Shown here piece by piece: positions 1 to 7,579 of a DNA stretch of 20,655 nucleotides. The notes beneath the pieces were generated by a model. The model had not been told where the DNA came from. It saw nothing but the letters and a program-made list of their open reading frames with translations, and did not search any database. A program made the position numbers and the translations under genes. Position 1 is the stretch's first letter, and every line of letters begins with the position of its first letter. This DNA comes from an uncultured Beijerinckiaceae bacterium (lineage in GTDB: Bacteria > Pseudomonadota > Alphaproteobacteria > Rhizobiales > Beijerinckiaceae), in assembly GCA_937863205.1 (NCBI GenBank), contig CALMGA010000045.1:1-20655 (forward strand). The letters are read 5' to 3'.

Positions 1-1
1 G

Positions 2-130
2 CCCTACGTGGAGCGGGCCTATGCGCCGCCGCCCCCGCCGCCGCGCTGCCACCGCGAACTCGTCCGCACATGGGACCCCTACGCGGGGGTCTACGTCGAG
101 CGCCCGCGAAGAGTTTGCGACGAATACTGA
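2..130 (+). CDS. C-terminal end of a hypothetical (probably exported) protein, cut by the window start
   Basis: An open frame enters from the left edge and stops at TGA 128-130, giving 42 visible residues. It has a run of prolines followed by RCHRELVRTWDPYAGVYVER and a final Cys near the end (RVCDEY). The two cysteines and the Trp-Asp-Pro-Tyr segment resemble the small exported Pro/Tyr/Arg-rich proteins common in Hyphomicrobiales, but I do not recognise a named family. An intrinsic terminator begins 36 bases after the stop, in the right orientation, which supports this being the real end of a gene. Its start, and so its signal peptide, lie outside the window. Confidence 0.6.
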   Translation, partial: PYVERAYAPPPPPPRCHRELVRTWDPYAGVYVERPRRVCDEY

Positions 131-166
131 GACGCATCGCTCGGAAAGACGATCGGTAACGAAGGA

Positions 167-192
167 AGCCCCCGCTTGCGGGGGCTTTTTTG
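167..192 (+). terminator. Rho-independent terminator of the upstream partial gene
   Basis: A perfect 9-bp stem (AGCCCCCGC at 167-175, GCGGGGGCT at 178-186) with a minimal loop runs straight into a T-tract at 186-191. The T-tract is on the plus strand, so it ends the gene stopping at 130. On the minus strand the hairpin is followed by only two T residues, so it would serve the convergent actP poorly. Confidence 0.9.
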
Positions 193-195
193 TTG

Positions 196-207
196 GGAAC
201 CGGTTCC
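196..207. repeat. 12-bp perfect palindrome between convergent genes
   Basis: GGAACCGGTTCC is self-complementary over 12 bases. It lies between the terminator and the actP 3' hairpin. It could be a protein-binding site or simply part of the 3' structure of the actP transcript. No function is shown by the sequence. Confidence 0.6.
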
Positions 208-211
208 GCAC

Positions 212-250
212 CGGGCCGGGCGCCCCCACCAGCGGGCGGCACCCGGCCCG
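212..250 (-). terminator. Strong hairpin directly after actP (possible 3' end structure)
   Basis: A 13-bp stem pairs 212-224 with 238-250, with one position that is a G-U wobble in the minus-strand RNA, closing a loop of about 13 bases. On the minus strand it starts 3 bases after the actP stop. No T-tract follows, so it is either a Rho-dependent or processing-stabilised 3' end rather than a textbook intrinsic terminator. Confidence 0.5.
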
Positions 251-253
251 CGT

Positions 254-1948
254 TCAGTGCGCGTGGACGCCCAGCGCGCCGATGCCCGTCTCCGAGCGGA
301 CATATTGCGCGTCGAACAATGCCTGCTCCTTGCGGGCGCGGGCGCTCTTGTCGAGCAGCGACACGGCGATGATCCCGATGAAGGCGATCGGCATCGAGAA
401 GATGGCCGGATTGTCGTAGGGGAAGATCGCCGCCTTGTGGCCGAGCGAGGTGACCCAGAAGGCCTTGGAGAGCACCACCATCACGATGGAGCTGATGAGG
501 CCCAGCCAGCCTCCGACCAGCGCGCCGAGGGTCGTCGTGCCCCGCCACAGGATCGACAGCAGCAGAACGGGGAAGTTGCAGCTCGCCGCGACCGAAAAGG
601 CGAGGCCGACCATGAAGGCGACGTTCTGCTTTTCGAAGACGTAGCCGAGATAGATGGCGAGCAGGCCGATGACCACGGCCGAGGCCTTGGACAGGTTGAC
701 CTCGTTCTTCTCCGTGGTCCGCCCGCGGGCGATGACGCTGGCGTAAAGGTCGTGGCTGACCGCCGAGGCGGCGGCGAGCGTCAGCCCCGCCACAACGGCG
801 AGGATCGTGGCGAAGGCGACGGCCGCGATGAAGCCGAACAGAAGATCGCCGCCGACCGCCTTGGACAGATCAACCGCGGCCATGTTGGTCGAGCCGACCA
901 AGTCCTTGATCCTGTCGTAGCCGCCGTTGACTCCGACCTTGAAGTAGCTGGGATCGTTCATCAGGAAGACGATGGCGCCGAAGCCGATGATGAAGGTCAG
1001 GATGTAGAAGTAGCCGATGAAGCCGGTGGCGTAGAGCACCGACTTGCGGGCCGCCTGGGCGTCGCGCACCGTGAAGAAGCGCATCAGGATGTGCGGCAGG
1101 CCGGCGGTGCCGAACATCAGCGCCAGTCCGAGCGAGACGGCGGAGACGGGATCGGTGACGAACCCGCCCGGACCCATGATCTTCAGGCCCTTGGGATGCT
1201 CCTTGATCGCGGCGGCGAACAGGGCGTCGGGGCTGAAGTTGAACTTGGCGAGAACGAGGACCGACATCACCGTCGCCCCGAACAGCAGCAGGCCGGCCTT
1301 GATGATCTGCACCCAGGTCGTCGCCTTCATGCCGCCGAAGGCGACGTAGATGATCATCAGGAGGCCGACGATTACCACCGCGTAAAGGTAGGGAAGGCCG
1401 AACAGCAGTTGGATCAGCTTGCCGGCGCCGACCATCTGCGCGATCAGGTAGAGCGCGACCACGACCAGCGTGCCGCACGCCGACAGAACCCGGATCGGCG
1501 TCTGCGCCAGCCGGAACGAGGCGACGTCGGCGAAGGTGAACCGGCCGAGGTTGCGCAGCCGCTCGGCGATCATGAACAGAACGATCGGCCAGCCGACCAG
1601 GAAGCCGATGGAATAGATCAGCCCATCGAAGCCCGACGAATACACCAGCCCGGAGATGCCGAGGAACGAGGCGGCCGACATGTAGTCGCCGGCGATGGCG
1701 AGCCCGTTCTGGAAGCCGGTGATGCCGCCGCCGGCGGCGTAGAAGTCGGCGGCCGAACGGGTGCCCATCGCCGCGCGATAGGTGATGAACAGGGTGAGGG
1801 CGACGAAGGCGAAGAACATCACAATGGCGGTGATGTTGAGCGGCTGCTGCTCGACCTTGCCCGAGATGCCTTCGGCGGCGAGCGCGATGCCGCCGCCGAC
1901 CGCGACCAGGCCGACGGTCGCGGCGAGCGCGACGGGGAAGCGCTTCAT
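254..1948 (-). CDS. actP: Cation/acetate symporter ActP (sodium:solute symporter family)
   Basis: The 564-residue inner-membrane protein belongs to the SSS family (PF00474). It imports acetate and related short monocarboxylates together with a cation. A hydrophobic, signal-like segment (residues 5-25) is followed by many membrane helices. The family-typical stretch DFYAAGG lies at residues 68-74 and [17 protein letters not shown] at 81-97, both characteristic of the ActP branch. The length matches the usual 550 or so residues. ATG overlaps the stop of the upstream DUF485 gene (ATGA, 1945-1948), and a GGGAGG ribosome site lies 7 bases before it inside that gene, so the two are translationally coupled. 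No acs gene is in the window. Propionate, pyruvate or glyoxylate transport cannot be excluded from sequence. Confidence 0.9.
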   Translation of the reverse strand: MKRFPVALAATVGLVAVGGGIALAAEGISGKVEQQPLNITAIVMFFAFVALTLFITYRAAMGTRSAADFYAAGGGITGFQNGLAIAGDYMSAASFLGISGLVYSSGFDGLIYSIGFLVGWPIVLFMIAERLRNLGRFTFADVASFRLAQTPIRVLSACGTLVVVALYLIAQMVGAGKLIQLLFGLPYLYAVVIVGLLMIIYVAFGGMKATTWVQIIKAGLLLFGATVMSVLVLAKFNFSPDALFAAAIKEHPKGLKIMGPGGFVTDPVSAVSLGLALMFGTAGLPHILMRFFTVRDAQAARKSVLYATGFIGYFYILTFIIGFGAIVFLMNDPSYFKVGVNGGYDRIKDLVGSTNMAAVDLSKAVGGDLLFGFIAAVAFATILAVVAGLTLAAASAVSHDLYASVIARGRTTEKNEVNLSKASAVVIGLLAIYLGYVFEKQNVAFMVGLAFSVAASCNFPVLLLSILWRGTTTLGALVGGWLGLISSIVMVVLSKAFWVTSLGHKAAIFPYDNPAIFSMPIAFIGIIAVSLLDKSARARKEQALFDAQYVRSETGIGALGVHAH

Positions 1949-2304
1949 TGGCCGACCTCCCGGCGAAGGTCGGCGGTCATCGCATCGAAGCGGGTGTTGG
2001 CGACGGCGACGTAGATCGCCACCAGAACGAAGGCGGAGATCAGCACGCCCAGGCCGATCACCAGGCCCATCGAGGTCACCGATCCGACCACCACCTTCGA
2101 CAGGAATCCGTTGTCAAAGGCGATAAGGAGGATGAAGCCGTAGTAGATCACAAGCATCAGGGCGGTCAGCACGAGTCCCAAGGTTGTGCGCGAGCGGACG
2201 AGCCGCTGAAATTTCGGGTTGGCCAGCATGGCCTCGGTGGTCGGCGACGACAGCTCGACATCGATCGCCGAGGCCGGTCCCGGTTCTCTGTTCTGGATGT
2301 TCAA
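1945..2304 (-). CDS. yjcH: DUF485 family membrane protein (YjcH-like), partner of ActP
   Basis: This 119-residue protein has two clear membrane helices (about residues 42-63 and 76-102) after a hydrophilic N-terminus. The segment [18 protein letters not shown] is typical of DUF485 (PF04341), the small protein almost always encoded just before actP. Its exact job in transport is unknown; a subunit or assembly role is usually assumed. The start is TTG at 2302-2304, not ATG. It is supported by a very strong GGAGGAGG ribosome site at 2310-2317 only 5 bases upstream, and no better start is available. The gene overlaps actP by 4 bases and forms a two-gene operon with it. Confidence 0.87.
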   Translation of the reverse strand: MNIQNREPGPASAIDVELSSPTTEAMLANPKFQRLVRSRTTLGLVLTALMLVIYYGFILLIAFDNGFLSKVVVGSVTSMGLVIGLGVLISAFVLVAIYVAVANTRFDAMTADLRREVGQ

Positions 2305-2506
2305 CGTTTCCTCCTCCGCCGCACTGGTGGCGGCTTGCTTTCGTTCCCCGGCCAGGCGGGTCGGCGCACTCTTTGCTGTACTTGACAGGCGAGCGCCGTG
2401 TCGACCGTGGTTGTTCCGTATTGCGACATGGCGCCGAACAATGAAAGACCGCTCTGACGCTCGGTCGGGCTTGGCAGACGTCGTACGTCAAGACGAGGGA
2501 GTTGCA
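2305..2506. promoter_or_regulatory. Divergent intergenic region between yjcH-actP and the repeat protein gene
   Basis: About 200 bases separate two divergently read units, so promoters for both must lie here. A TTGACA hexamer occurs at 2382-2387 on the plus strand, but no convincing -10 element follows at 16-18 bases. I cannot place either promoter exactly, and I see no clear sigma-54 site. Confidence 0.35.
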
Positions 2507-3373
2507 ATGTGCCGTTCGGCTCAAGCAGCAAGGCTTTTGGCCGGATGCTGCCTGATGGTGCTGTGCCTGCAGACCGCCTTGGCAGCGCCAGCGCAGCGCG
2601 ACCCCTGGGCGACCGCGCCGGGATGGGATGAACCGCGGTCGACGCCGCGCGGCGCTCCCGTTTGGGATGAGGGGCCAAGCTGGTCCGACCCCCGCGGCGC
2701 GGGCCGGGGCGCAGCGTCCGATCCGGCGCCGGTCTGGACGGATCCCCAGGGTGGCCAATCCCAGCAGGGGCGAACCTGGACCAACCCCCGTCGCGACCGG
2801 GTTGAACGGCAGCCGAAATCTTCGACTCCGCCTGCCGACCAACCCGTGGCCGGCCAACCCCGGCCCGTCCAGCCGGAACCGCAGCCCGGCACCGGACAGG
2901 CCGAGCGCGGAAAGGCCTGGACCGAGCCCCGCGTCCTTGGGGATCGGCAGGAGCGTGCCTGGAGCGATCCGAGGACCGGGCCGGGCGGGAAGGATCGGCC
3001 GCAGGGCCGGGCCGAAAACCCGCAGGCGCAGACCCCTCCCCGCACCGCAAGCCGTCGCAACGCAACTCGTCGTGCCGAGCGGCAGCCGGCGCAGGCCGCG
3101 CCTCGCTTCGAACCCCGGCGAGCCGAGGCGCCGCCCCGCACGCGGCGTTTCACACGCGGCGCGTCGCAGGATCGCGGCGCGCCGGCCCAGGTCGAGCCCG
3201 CTTTGCTTCCGGCGGTGGCGCAACGCCCGCCGCCGCGCGCGTTCGCCGGAGGTCCGCCCGGGTACTTCCCCTATCCGCCGCCGCCGCGCTGTCCTCTCAT
3301 CATCAAGATCGGACGCGGCCTCGACCATCCGATCCGCAGCGAGGTCATCAGCGGGCAGGCCGGCTGCATGTGA
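2507..3373 (+). CDS. Secreted Pro/Arg-rich protein with W-x-[DEN]-P-R repeats, unknown function
   Basis: The protein has 288 residues. The ATG at 2507 was chosen because it follows a GAGGGA ribosome site and opens a clean signal peptide (residues 1-27, ending TALAAPA), although the frame is open further upstream. Residues 30-160 carry seven copies of a Trp-centred motif: WDEPR (W40), WDEGP (W53), WSDPR (W59), WTDPQ (W77), WTNPR (W91), WTEPR (W138) and WSDPR (W152). They are spaced irregularly in a disordered linker. Residues 180-245 are Arg/Ala/Pro-rich. The last 30 residues look ordered (CPLIIKIGRGLDHPIRSEV) and end near a Cys. I recognise no named domain. It stands alone between divergent and co-directional neighbours. 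A role at the cell surface or binding a partner through the repeats is inference only. Confidence 0.7.
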   Translation: MCRSAQAARLLAGCCLMVLCLQTALAAPAQRDPWATAPGWDEPRSTPRGAPVWDEGPSWSDPRGAGRGAASDPAPVWTDPQGGQSQQGRTWTNPRRDRVERQPKSSTPPADQPVAGQPRPVQPEPQPGTGQAERGKAWTEPRVLGDRQERAWSDPRTGPGGKDRPQGRAENPQAQTPPRTASRRNATRRAERQPAQAAPRFEPRRAEAPPRTRRFTRGASQDRGAPAQVEPALLPAVAQRPPPRAFAGGPPGYFPYPPPPRCPLIIKIGRGLDHPIRSEVISGQAGCM

Positions 3374-3498
3374 TCATTGATGCTGCAGGCGGGCGGCCTC
3401 AAGTGCCTTGCGGCATGTTCGCTGCGGCTCGCTGCCAGCGTCCTGCCGTGGGCCAAGTCGGGCGAGGCGGATTGCTGATGAGGCCGCATCGGCTGCCG

Positions 3499-3518
3499 CC
3501 TCCGCCGAGCGGCGGAGG
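3499..3518. repeat. Inverted repeat between the repeat-protein gene and nadA
   Basis: CCTCCGCC (3499-3506) and GGCGGAGG (3511-3518) pair perfectly around a GAGC loop. No T-tract follows, so it is not a standard terminator. It may help end the upstream transcript or be part of a longer nadA leader. Confidence 0.45.
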
Positions 3519-3559
3519 GACCCATCGCGCAACGGCGCTTCAGCTTCGATGACAACCAC

Positions 3560-3588
3560 TTGACGAAGGAGTTAACGCTCGCCAGATT
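3560..3588 (+). promoter_or_regulatory. Possible sigma-70 type promoter of nadABC
   Basis: TTGACG at 3560-3565 and CAGATT at 3583-3588 are 17 bases apart, upstream of nadA with room for a short leader. The -35 is good and the -10 is weak. NAD genes of Hyphomicrobiales are often under a NAD-sensing repressor (NadQ or NrtR), but I cannot identify such an operator here with confidence. Confidence 0.3.
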
Positions 3589-3622
3589 GATCGACAGGAA
3601 ATGCTCGTTAGGAGTATAAGAG

Positions 3623-4627
3623 ATGTGGGGCGCTCAACGCTCGATCGGTGACCCCGGCGTGCTGGACCGCACCGCCGGCCTCTACGGTCGGGTCAGCCGC
3701 TTCATTCCGCCGATGGAATGGCCGGCCCATGCCGAGAACGTCGATGCGATCGTGCGCCTCAAGCGCGAGCGCAACGCGGTCATCCTGGCGCACAACTATC
3801 AGACGCCGGAGATCTTCCACTGCGTGGCCGATCTCGTCGGCGATAGTTTGGCGCTTGCCCGCATGGCGCAGGACAGCGACGCCGACGTCATCGTGCTGGC
3901 CGGCGTGCACTTCATGGCGGAAACCGCCAAGCTGCTCAACCCGGATCGCGCGGTGCTGATCTCCGATACAAGGGCCGGCTGCTCGCTGGCCGAGTCGATC
4001 ACGGCCGCCGACGTGCGCGCCCTCAAGGCGGCGAACCCCGGCGTTCCGGTGGTCGTCTACGTCAATACGTCGGCGGCCGTGAAGGCGGAATGCGACATCT
4101 GCTGCACGTCGGGCAATGCCGTGAAGGTCGTGGAAAGCCTCCGGGTTCCCAAGGTCATCATGATCCCCGACGAGTACCTCGCCCAGAACATCGGCAAGCA
4201 GACCGGGGTGGAGATGATCACCTGGGCCGGGCACTGCGAGGTGCACGAGCAGTTCACGCCCGGCGACGTCGCCGAGTTCCGCGACGCCCACCCCGGCGTC
4301 TTCGTTCTCGCCCATCCCGAGTGCCCGCCCGACGTGGTCGCCGCATCGGACTTTTCCGGCTCCACGGCGGCGATGATCGACTACGTCGCGACACGCAAGC
4401 CGCCGGTGGTGATGCTGCTCACCGAATGCTCGATGTCGGACAACGTCGCCGTGCACCATCCCGAGCTGGAATTCGTGCGGCCCTGCAACCTGTGTCCGCA
4501 CATGAAGCGGATCACGTTGGGCAACATCCGGCACTCGCTGGAAACGATGACCCACGAGGTCGTCATCGACCCAAGCGTTGCCGCCCGCGCGCGCCGCGCC
4601 GTCGAGCGCATGCTGGCCGTCAAGTAG
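3623..4627 (+). CDS. nadA: Quinolinate synthase NadA
   Basis: The 334-residue enzyme condenses iminoaspartate with dihydroxyacetone phosphate to quinolinate, using a 4Fe-4S cluster. The family hallmarks are all present: HNYQ (residues 58-61), [10 protein letters not shown] (115-124), [13 protein letters not shown], the HPEC motif (231-234), TECSM (268-272) and CNLCPHMK (288-295). By comparison with the E. coli enzyme, the three cluster ligands should be Cys120, Cys205 and Cys291. ATG 3623 follows an AGGAG site at 3610-3614 with normal spacing. The length is typical of the short NadA type. It is the first gene of nadA-nadB-nadC. NadB, two bases downstream, supplies its unstable substrate, which fits tight co-expression. 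Confidence 0.97.
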   Translation: MWGAQRSIGDPGVLDRTAGLYGRVSRFIPPMEWPAHAENVDAIVRLKRERNAVILAHNYQTPEIFHCVADLVGDSLALARMAQDSDADVIVLAGVHFMAETAKLLNPDRAVLISDTRAGCSLAESITAADVRALKAANPGVPVVVYVNTSAAVKAECDICCTSGNAVKVVESLRVPKVIMIPDEYLAQNIGKQTGVEMITWAGHCEVHEQFTPGDVAEFRDAHPGVFVLAHPECPPDVVAASDFSGSTAAMIDYVATRKPPVVMLLTECSMSDNVAVHHPELEFVRPCNLCPHMKRITLGNIRHSLETMTHEVVIDPSVAARARRAVERMLAVK

Positions 4628-4629
4628 GG

Positions 4630-6240
4630 ATGGCGACCATGATGGGACGCCAGAAGACCGCCCAGCGGCAGGTTCTCGGCGATCGGCCGGCTGGGCGTCC
4701 GGTGATCGTCGGCGCCGGCCTCGCCGGACTGATGACCGCCCTTCACCTCAACGCCGAAGCGCCCTGCCCCGTGGTGGTCCTGTCGCCGGCGCCGCTCGGC
4801 ACGGAAGTCTCCAGCGCCTGGGCGCAGGGCGGCGTCGCCGCCAGCGTCGGCCCGGACGACGCGGCCGCCCTGCACGTCGCCGATACGCTGGCTGCTGGCG
4901 ACGGATTGTGCGAGCCGGCCGCCGCCGGCCGCATCCTGGAGGGCGCCGCCGCCGCCATCGCCAACCTCGTCGCGATCGGGGCGCAGTTCGACCGCGATGC
5001 CGCCGGCGGACTGAAGCTCGGGCTGGAAGCGGCGCACGGACGCCGCCGCATCGTTCATGCCGCAGGCGACGCGACGGGCAAGGAGATCATGCGCGCCGTC
5101 ACCGCCGCCGTGCGCGCCTGCCCGTCGATCACCGTGCTGGAAGGCGTGGATGCCCGGCGCCTCATCGTGAGACAAGGCCGCATCGCCGGCGTGCTCGCCG
5201 CCCGCACGGTCGAGGGACGGGACACGGCGGTTCACCTTCCCACGGGCCGGGTGGTGATCGCGACGGGCGGTATCGGCGGGCTGTTCGCGCAGAGCACCAA
5301 CCCGGCCGGCTGCTTCGGCGGCGGTCTGGCGCTCGCCGCCCGCGTCGGCGCCGTGCTCAGCGACCTCGAATTCGTGCAGTTCCACCCCACCGCGCTCGAT
5401 GCCCCGGGCACGCCGGTGGCGCTGATCAGCGAGGCGGTCCGCGGCGAGGGCGCGCTTCTCGTCGACGAAACCGGCCGGCGCTTCATGGCCGACGTGCCCG
5501 GCCGCGAGCTGGCGCCCCGCGACGTCGTCGCCCGCGCGATCTGGGCGCAAGCCAAGGCCGGCCACCAGGTTTACCTCGAAACCCGCGGCCTGATTCCCGA
5601 AGGCTTCGGCAGCCGTTTTCCCACCATCACCGCCGCCTGCCACGCCCACGGCATCGATCCCGACCGCGAGCCGATCCCGGTGCGCACGGTGGAGCACTAT
5701 CACATGGGCGGCATCGCGGTGGATGGCTCGGGACGATCCAGCGTCGAAGGCCTTTGGGCCTGCGGCGAGGCGGCGCGAACCGGCCTGCACGGGGCCAACC
5801 GTCTCGCCAGCAACTCGCTTCTCGAAGCCATGGTCTGCGCCCGTGCGGTGGCGGCGAGCCTGCGCGCAGCGGAAGGGATCTTTCCGGAGACCGCGGCCTC
5901 CGACGCGCAGGATGTGCCGCCCGATCTGCCGGCGAAGCCCGATCCCGTGCCGCTCCGGCAGATCGTCTCGGCGAGCGTCGGCGTGCTGCGCGATCGCGCC
6001 GGCCTCATCGCCGGCCTCGAGGAGCTGCTGCCGCTCGCCCGTGGCGACGGCCCGCAGAGCGACCCGGCGCTGGTGGCCTTGATGATTGCCGTGGCCGCGC
6101 TCGACCGGCGGGAAAGCCGCGGTGGCCATCATCGCACCGATTGGGACGAGTCCGACCCTTGGCAGGCCAGGTCGCGCGCTCTGACGATGGCGGACGCGCT
6201 GCGCCTGGCCGAGCGCGCCACCGCACGCGTCACGGCGTGA
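4630..6240 (+). CDS. nadB: L-aspartate oxidase NadB
   Basis: This flavoprotein (536 residues) oxidises L-aspartate to iminoaspartate for NadA. It has an N-terminal FAD-binding Rossmann motif GAGLAGL (residues 28-34), the SSAWAQGGVA segment (61-70), FVQFHPTAL (248-256), RGEGALL (271-277), the active-site HYHMGG (356-361) and ACGEAARTGLHGANRLASNS (377-396), all typical of the NadB/succinate dehydrogenase flavoprotein superfamily. A smaller helical C-terminal domain follows. ATG 4630 begins 2 bases after the nadA stop, and further ATG codons at 4639 and 4642 are possible alternatives. The stop overlaps the nadC start (TGATG), so translation is coupled. The NadB call over SdhA/FrdA rests on context and the missing SDH histidine-flavin motif. 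Confidence 0.95.
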   Translation: MATMMGRQKTAQRQVLGDRPAGRPVIVGAGLAGLMTALHLNAEAPCPVVVLSPAPLGTEVSSAWAQGGVAASVGPDDAAALHVADTLAAGDGLCEPAAAGRILEGAAAAIANLVAIGAQFDRDAAGGLKLGLEAAHGRRRIVHAAGDATGKEIMRAVTAAVRACPSITVLEGVDARRLIVRQGRIAGVLAARTVEGRDTAVHLPTGRVVIATGGIGGLFAQSTNPAGCFGGGLALAARVGAVLSDLEFVQFHPTALDAPGTPVALISEAVRGEGALLVDETGRRFMADVPGRELAPRDVVARAIWAQAKAGHQVYLETRGLIPEGFGSRFPTITAACHAHGIDPDREPIPVRTVEHYHMGGIAVDGSGRSSVEGLWACGEAARTGLHGANRLASNSLLEAMVCARAVAASLRAAEGIFPETAASDAQDVPPDLPAKPDPVPLRQIVSASVGVLRDRAGLIAGLEELLPLARGDGPQSDPALVALMIAVAALDRRESRGGHHRTDWDESDPWQARSRALTMADALRLAERATARVTA

Positions 6241-7097
6241 TGGCGACATCGCCGCCCCTGCCGGACGTCGTGCTGGAGCCGCTGGTCTGCGCGGCGCTGC
6301 GCGAAGACCTCGGGCGCGCCGGCGACCTGACCACCGACGCGATCGTGCCGGCCGGTGCCCGCGTCCGTCTGGCGATCCGGGCGCGGCAGCCGGGAGTCGT
6401 CGCCGGCCTCGACCTCGCCCGCTTGGCGTTCCAGCTGATGGATCCAGCGATCGTCGTGCGCGTCCACCTCGCCGACGGCAGCCGGCTGACGCCGGGCGAC
6501 ACGGTGGCGACGCTGGAGGGCCCGGCGAGGGCGATGCTGAGCGCCGAGCGCACGGCGCTCAACTTCCTCAGCCACCTCAGCGGCATCAGCAGCGTCACAG
6601 CGGCCATCGTCGCCTCGGTGCGCCATACCGGGGCGCGAATCGTCGACACCCGCAAAACGACGCCGGGCCTGCGGGCGGTGGAGAAATACGCCGTGCGCGT
6701 CGGCGGCGGCGGCAACCACCGCTTCGGCCTGGATGATGCCGTGCTGATCAAGGACAACCACGTCGCCATCGCCGGCGGCATCCGCCCGGCGGTGGAGCGG
6801 GCCCGCGCCGGCGTCGGCCACCTCGTCAAGATCGAAGTGGAGGTGGATACCCTCGCTCAGCTCGAAGACGCGCTGGCCGTCGGCGTGGATGCCGTGCTGC
6901 TCGACAACATGACGCTCCCGACCCTGCGCGAGGCCGTGCGGATGGTGGGCGGGCGGGCCTTCACCGAAGCGTCAGGCCGCGTCACCCCGGAAACCGCGCC
7001 GGCCATCGCCGAAAGCGGCGTCGACCTGATCTCGGTCGGCTGGATCACCCACAGCGCGCCGGTGCTCGACCTCGGCCTCGACTTCGAGCCGGATTAA
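6240..7097 (+). CDS. nadC: Nicotinate-nucleotide pyrophosphorylase (carboxylating) NadC
   Basis: The 285-residue quinolinate phosphoribosyltransferase converts quinolinate and PRPP to nicotinate mononucleotide, completing the branch begun by NadB and NadA. The family motifs are clear: REDLGRAGDLTTDA (21-34), ERTALNFLSHLSGI (103-116), DTRKTTPGLRAVEKYAV (136-152), GGGGNHRFGLDDAVLIKDNH (155-174), KIEVEVD (197-203) and LLDNM (220-224). The arginines and lysines that bind the substrate carboxylates and PRPP are in these blocks. ATG shares its A with the last base of the nadB stop. The stop TAA overlaps the stop of the convergent ABM gene. No terminator separates the two, so the convergent transcripts must overlap at their 3' ends. 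Confidence 0.96.
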   Translation: MATSPPLPDVVLEPLVCAALREDLGRAGDLTTDAIVPAGARVRLAIRARQPGVVAGLDLARLAFQLMDPAIVVRVHLADGSRLTPGDTVATLEGPARAMLSAERTALNFLSHLSGISSVTAAIVASVRHTGARIVDTRKTTPGLRAVEKYAVRVGGGGNHRFGLDDAVLIKDNHVAIAGGIRPAVERARAGVGHLVKIEVEVDTLAQLEDALAVGVDAVLLDNMTLPTLREAVRMVGGRAFTEASGRVTPETAPAIAESGVDLISVGWITHSAPVLDLGLDFEPD

Positions 7098-7405
7098 ACC
7101 TCGACGCTGTCCAGCGGCATGATGGCGACCGGTTCGGCGAGCAGCGCCGGAAGCTGCGGGCCGGCGGCGGTCATTGTAGGTGAGGTCATGTGCGCATCGA
7201 GCGCGCCCTGGTCCCGCCATGTCTCGTAGGTGACGAAGCGGCCGGGCCGCCGCCTGTCCTCGTAGAGGAGGTAGCCGAGGCAGCCATCCTCCTGCCGGAA
7301 GGCGGCCACTGCCGTTCGCAGCAGCCTGCGCAGCTCGTCGGCCCTGTCGGGCTTGGCGACCACGGTGGCGACGACGAGCAACTCGGACTCGGCTTGCTCG
7401 GACAT
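7094..7405 (-). CDS. Antibiotic biosynthesis monooxygenase (ABM) domain protein, putative quinol monooxygenase
   Basis: This 103-residue protein is a single ABM domain (PF03992, dimeric ferredoxin-like fold). After a short polar N-terminus come VVATVVAKPDRADELRRLL, then QEDGCLGYLLYEDRRRPGRF, then YETWRDQGALDAHMTSP, which is the standard pattern of YgiN-like quinol monooxygenases. ATG 7405 was chosen because a GGAG site lies just upstream and the family begins at about this point; the frame stays open far upstream only because it is antisense to the methyltransferase gene. It is transcribed convergently to nadC, with the stop codons overlapping by 3 to 4 bases. Substrate is unknown; many members act on small quinols or heme-like compounds. 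Confidence 0.85.
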   Translation of the reverse strand: MSEQAESELLVVATVVAKPDRADELRRLLRTAVAAFRQEDGCLGYLLYEDRRRPGRFVTYETWRDQGALDAHMTSPTMTAAGPQLPALLAEPVAIMPLDSVEV

Positions 7406-7579
7406 GGCTTGCTCCGGGACACTTTCACTCAAGGCCCGTGCATAGAAGATGTCGCAGCCTCGCGTTATCGGTCGATCGGCGGGGGCCGGGACGCCGGTCG
7501 ACCGAGGCTTCGAGTTGCCAGCCGCGGCGGCGGCGTCCACACTTCGACGGCAGGGGCTCTGCCGCTGCGGGAGAATGAC
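7406..7579. promoter_or_regulatory. Divergent intergenic region between the ABM gene and the methyltransferase gene
   Basis: About 174 bases separate the divergent starts, so both promoters should lie here. I see no clear -35/-10 pair, riboswitch fold or strong inverted repeat that I could support. Confidence 0.3.

Noticed and set aside
176..2014. A 612-codon plus-strand open frame opposite actP
   Set aside because: Its product is extremely Asp/Glu/Arg/His-rich with no domain, as expected from the antisense of a GC-rich membrane-protein gene. actP on the other strand is unmistakable.
2382..2405. TTGACA as a promoter of the repeat-protein gene
   Set aside because: No acceptable -10 hexamer at 16-18 bases downstream, so a single -35-like match is not enough.
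2114..3328. A 404-codon minus-strand frame opposite the W-x-D-P-R repeat protein
   Set aside because: The plus-strand frame has a signal peptide, a ribosome site and repeated motifs. The minus frame gives Arg/Gly/Pro-rich sequence without pattern and overlaps yjcH.
5296..5330. NadB has Gly231 where E. coli NadB has an acidic residue (GDG)
   Set aside because: I recall other alphaproteobacterial NadB sequences with Gln or Gly there, so it is probably normal variation. The catalytic His and Arg blocks are intact.
4578..6239. A very long plus-strand frame (4578-7097) and a minus-strand frame (4381-6249) overlapping nadB
   Set aside because: Both are shadow frames of nadA/nadB caused by high GC. 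The real frames carry all NAD-pathway motifs. The part of the 4578-7097 frame from 6240 on is nadC itself.
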